Assembly (NCBI GenBank): GCA_945916025.1
Contig: CAMEGD010000035.1
Coordinates: 1 to 12,999 of the forward strand
DNA from: an uncultured Clostridia bacterium
GTDB taxonomy: Bacteria; Bacillota; Clostridia; Tissierellales; Peptoniphilaceae
Direction: 5' to 3'
DNA length: 12,999 nucleotides
Positions 12,492 through 12,999 of the stretch are shown here, piece by piece (the first letter of the stretch is position 1; the number at the start of each line of letters is the position of its first letter). The notes below the pieces were generated by a model. The model was given only the letters and a program-made list of their open reading frames with translations. It did no database searches and had not been told where the DNA came from. The translations under genes and the position numbers were made by a program.

Positions 12492-12999
12492 GAATTTTTA
12501 CACTAGGATCTAAACTATAAACAGCATCCTTTCTTTCAATAATTATTTCTGTCTTTTCTGAAAGGCTAGTATCTAGTTTTATAGCTTTTAAAAGCTCCCT
12601 AGTAGGATTAATCGCTATCGGCCTACCTACTGATTTAAGCATGGAAATATCTCCATTTGTATCTCCGTATGCAAATGAATTTTCAAGGTCTATATCATAT
12701 TCTTCTAGAATTTCTTGCATAGCTATATACTTATTTTCTGAATTCCACATCATGGAAATTTTACCAGAAAACTTATTGTTTTCATCTCGTATATAAGTTG
12801 TTCCCCTAAAGTCTGTTGCCTTATATTTTTTAGCCATCCTAGATACTAAAAAGTCAGGACTACCTGAAATAAAAAATATTAGATGGCCTTCATCTTGATG
12901 ATACTTAAGCCTAGCCCTTGAATATTTGTATATGTCTTCATAGGAGTCTTCAATGGTCCTGTCAGCTATAAAATTTAAAAAGTCCATATCTACGCCCTT
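12481..12999 (-). CDS. HAD-family (IB-like) phosphatase, C-terminal part, cut by window edge
   Basis: Open frame from the window edge to TAG at 12481-12483, 172 residues visible. Motif II is FFISGSPDFL; motif III is a lysine in NSENKYIAMQEI; motif IV is YGDTNGDISML with the acidic metal-binding residues. The order and spacing match HAD-IB hydrolases of the SerB-like type, with the helical cap between the missing motif I (DxD) and motif II. Because the nucleophile DxD is not in the visible part, the true start must be upstream of 12999, and the ATG at 12987 is an internal Met. The family dephosphorylates small phosphoesters; phosphoserine phosphatase is possible but not shown. No terminator lies between this gene and the metK leader, so readthrough into the riboswitch is expected. 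Confidence 0.88.
   Translation of the reverse strand, partial: KGVDMDFLNFIADRTIEDSYEDIYKYSRARLKYHQDEGHLIFFISGSPDFLVSRMAKKYKATDFRGTTYIRDENNKFSGKISMMWNSENKYIAMQEILEEYDIDLENSFAYGDTNGDISMLKSVGRPIAINPTRELLKAIKLDTSLSEKTEIIIERKDAVYSLDPSVKILEY

Overview
The window is AT-rich bacterial DNA with strong GGAGG-type ribosome binding sites, Arg codons mostly AGA/AGG, an S-box (SAM-I) riboswitch, a DinR/LexA-type SOS box and short hairpin-plus-T-run terminators. This points to a low-GC Firmicute. The protein style and the non-canonical MEP gene set would suit an anaerobic coccus of the Tissierellia/Peptoniphilaceae type, but that placement is inference. Every gene looks chromosomal and housekeeping. I see no insertion sequence, prophage, CRISPR array, tRNA or rRNA.

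Layout. (1) Positions 1-3150 (minus strand) hold an apparent four-gene DNA-transaction operon: an unnamed 90-residue protein with a TTG start, a PC4/YdbC-type single-stranded-DNA-binding protein, the helicase RecD2, and the start of a ComF-family protein that runs off the window. A perfect GAAC-N4-GTTC LexA/SOS box fills the spacer of the promoter in front of it, so the operon is probably damage-inducible. (2) Positions 3168-3868 (minus) hold a single-gene unit encoding a rhodanese-domain lipoprotein with its own terminator. (3) Positions 3970-7299 (plus) are an isoprenoid (MEP pathway) operon: ispE, a homoserine-dehydrogenase-like SAF-domain oxidoreductase, ispD and ispF. The oxidoreductase is best read as DRL (DXR-II), the alternative DXP reductoisomerase. 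With it, the cluster covers every step from DXP to methylerythritol cyclodiphosphate. (4) Positions 7354-7714 (plus) hold a small membrane-protein gene with a good RBS and terminator, but its reading frame is broken just after the start. (5) Positions 7785-9940 (plus) encode a TIGR01212 (YhcC/YtqA) radical SAM protein, an EamA-type transporter and a small GNAT acetyltransferase, ending in a terminator shared with the convergent neighbour. (6) Positions 9939-11090 (minus) hold an unrecognised lipoprotein with its own promoter. (7) Positions 11100-12491 (minus) hold metK behind a complete SAM-I riboswitch with its transcription terminator. The metK promoter lies partly inside the end of the upstream HAD-family phosphatase gene, which is cut by the window edge at 12999.

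The two points of most interest are the DXR-II-type enzyme inside the MEP operon, a gene usually annotated as homoserine dehydrogenase, and the LexA box heading an operon whose first gene is an uncharacterised small protein next to a ssDNA-binding protein and RecD2.
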